Shown: one piece after another, positions 32,205 through 32,396 of the stretch
Numbering within the stretch: position 1 is the stretch's first letter
How the letters are laid out: each line of letters starts with the position of its first letter
The notes under the pieces: generated by a model
Database searches by the model: none
What the model was told of the DNA's origin: nothing
What the model saw: the letters and a program-made list of their open reading frames with translations, nothing else
Position numbers and translations under genes: made by a program
Assembly: GCA_904420095.1 (NCBI GenBank)
Contig: CAJFUB010000037.1
Location: 1-32,396, forward strand
From: an uncultured Clostridia bacterium
GTDB lineage: Bacteria; Bacillota; Clostridia; UBA1212; UBA1255
Direction of reading: 5' to 3'
DNA: 32,396 nucleotides

Positions 32205-32236
32205 TTTTTACTAGAGACAGTGGGAGAAAGTAAAAA
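32205..32236. repeat. Dyad TTTTTACT-N16-AGTAAAAA, copy 3
   Basis: The same arms and a different purine-rich 16-base spacer. It ends 35 bases before the -35 hexamer of the last gene. Confidence 0.7.
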
Positions 32237-32271
32237 GTAAAGAACAGGCATAAATTACAGATATTTCTTGA

Positions 32272-32299
32272 TTGATTTTTTGAAAAAATCTGATATAAT
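32272..32299 (+). promoter_or_regulatory. Promoter of the gene at the right edge, with an overlapping dyad
   Basis: TTGATT (32272-32277), a 16-base spacer and TATAAT (32294-32299). A palindrome GATTTTTT-G-AAAAAATC (32274-32290) fills the space between the hexamers and may be an operator. Confidence 0.7.
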
Positions 32300-32332
32300 A
32301 AAGGCATGCTTTGTCCTTGGGGAGGGATGACA

Positions 32333-32396
32333 ATGCGGTATCATGAGTCGGATCGGGGAAAACGGGCCTCGGAGCTCTGGAAGGATGCGTGCTGCC
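32333..32396 (+). CDS. Start of an unidentified gene, cut by the window edge
   Basis: Twenty-one codons are visible (MRYHESDRGKRASELWKDACC). The ATG at 32333 has GGAGGG six bases upstream; an in-frame ATG at 32327 is too close to that site. It has its own promoter behind the 6S RNA and two TTTTTACT dyads. Too little is visible to name it. Confidence 0.6.
   Translation, partial: MRYHESDRGKRASELWKDACC

Noticed and set aside
1..32396. CRISPR array, insertion sequence, prophage or defence cluster
   Set aside because: No repeat-spacer units, transposase, phage structural gene or recognised defence gene was seen on either strand.

Overview
The window is most likely chromosomal DNA of an anaerobic, spore-forming clostridial Firmicute (Bacillota, class Clostridia). 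The evidence is a partial late-sporulation sigma factor at the left edge, strong AGGAGG-type ribosome binding sites, consensus TTGACA/TATAAT promoters, a clostridial-type thiazole operon with ThiH, a 6S RNA of clostridial form, and separate GlnRS and GluRS genes. I cannot name a genus. No CRISPR array, insertion sequence, prophage or rRNA is visible.

Layout. (1) 1-8.7 kb: the end of a SigK-like gene converges on a long minus-strand phosphate regulon, pstS-pstC-pstA-pstB-phoU-phoB-phoR plus a Na+/phosphate cotransporter. A PhoB-box-like promoter lies before pstS and a hairpin separates pstS from the permease genes. PstS appears circularly permuted relative to the classical protein. (2) 8.7-10.5 kb: a lipoprotein with a glycosidase-like fold, with BlaI-type dyads at its promoter, then tRNA-Gln(TTG). 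(3) 10.5-15.5 kb: a looser, more AT-rich stretch with an XRE regulator, an ECF sigma factor fused to a large C-terminal domain, and an unrecognised helical protein. Two copies of a hairpin-plus-terminator element flank the XRE gene. (4) 15.6-17.5 kb: an ammonium channel fused to its own PII protein, behind a promoter that runs straight into a strong terminator. (5) 17.5-21.2 kb, minus strand: thiS-thiF-thiG-thiH-tenI, which makes the thiazole half of thiamine. Its leader looks like a classical competing-hairpin attenuator and not a TPP riboswitch. (6) 21.2-26.3 kb: divergent GH127-like and GH3 glycosidases, probably for plant glycans. (7) 26.3-30.7 kb: a GNAT acetyltransferase, a HAD phosphatase with an apparently leaderless mRNA, and overlapping gltX-glnS. 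(8) 30.7 kb to the end: ispD, a small DUF3343-like gene, 6S RNA, and the start of a further gene. Three copies of a dyad with arms TTTTTACT / AGTAAAAA and a constant 16-base spacer sit in the intergenic DNA here.

The most unusual items are the permuted PstS, the thiS attenuator, the sigma-factor fusion with an internal start, the Amt-PII fusion behind a leader terminator, and the fixed-spacing TTTTTACT dyads. I did not find a defence system or a clearly new multi-gene system. The candidates for new biology here are mostly regulatory RNA and DNA elements and domain rearrangements.
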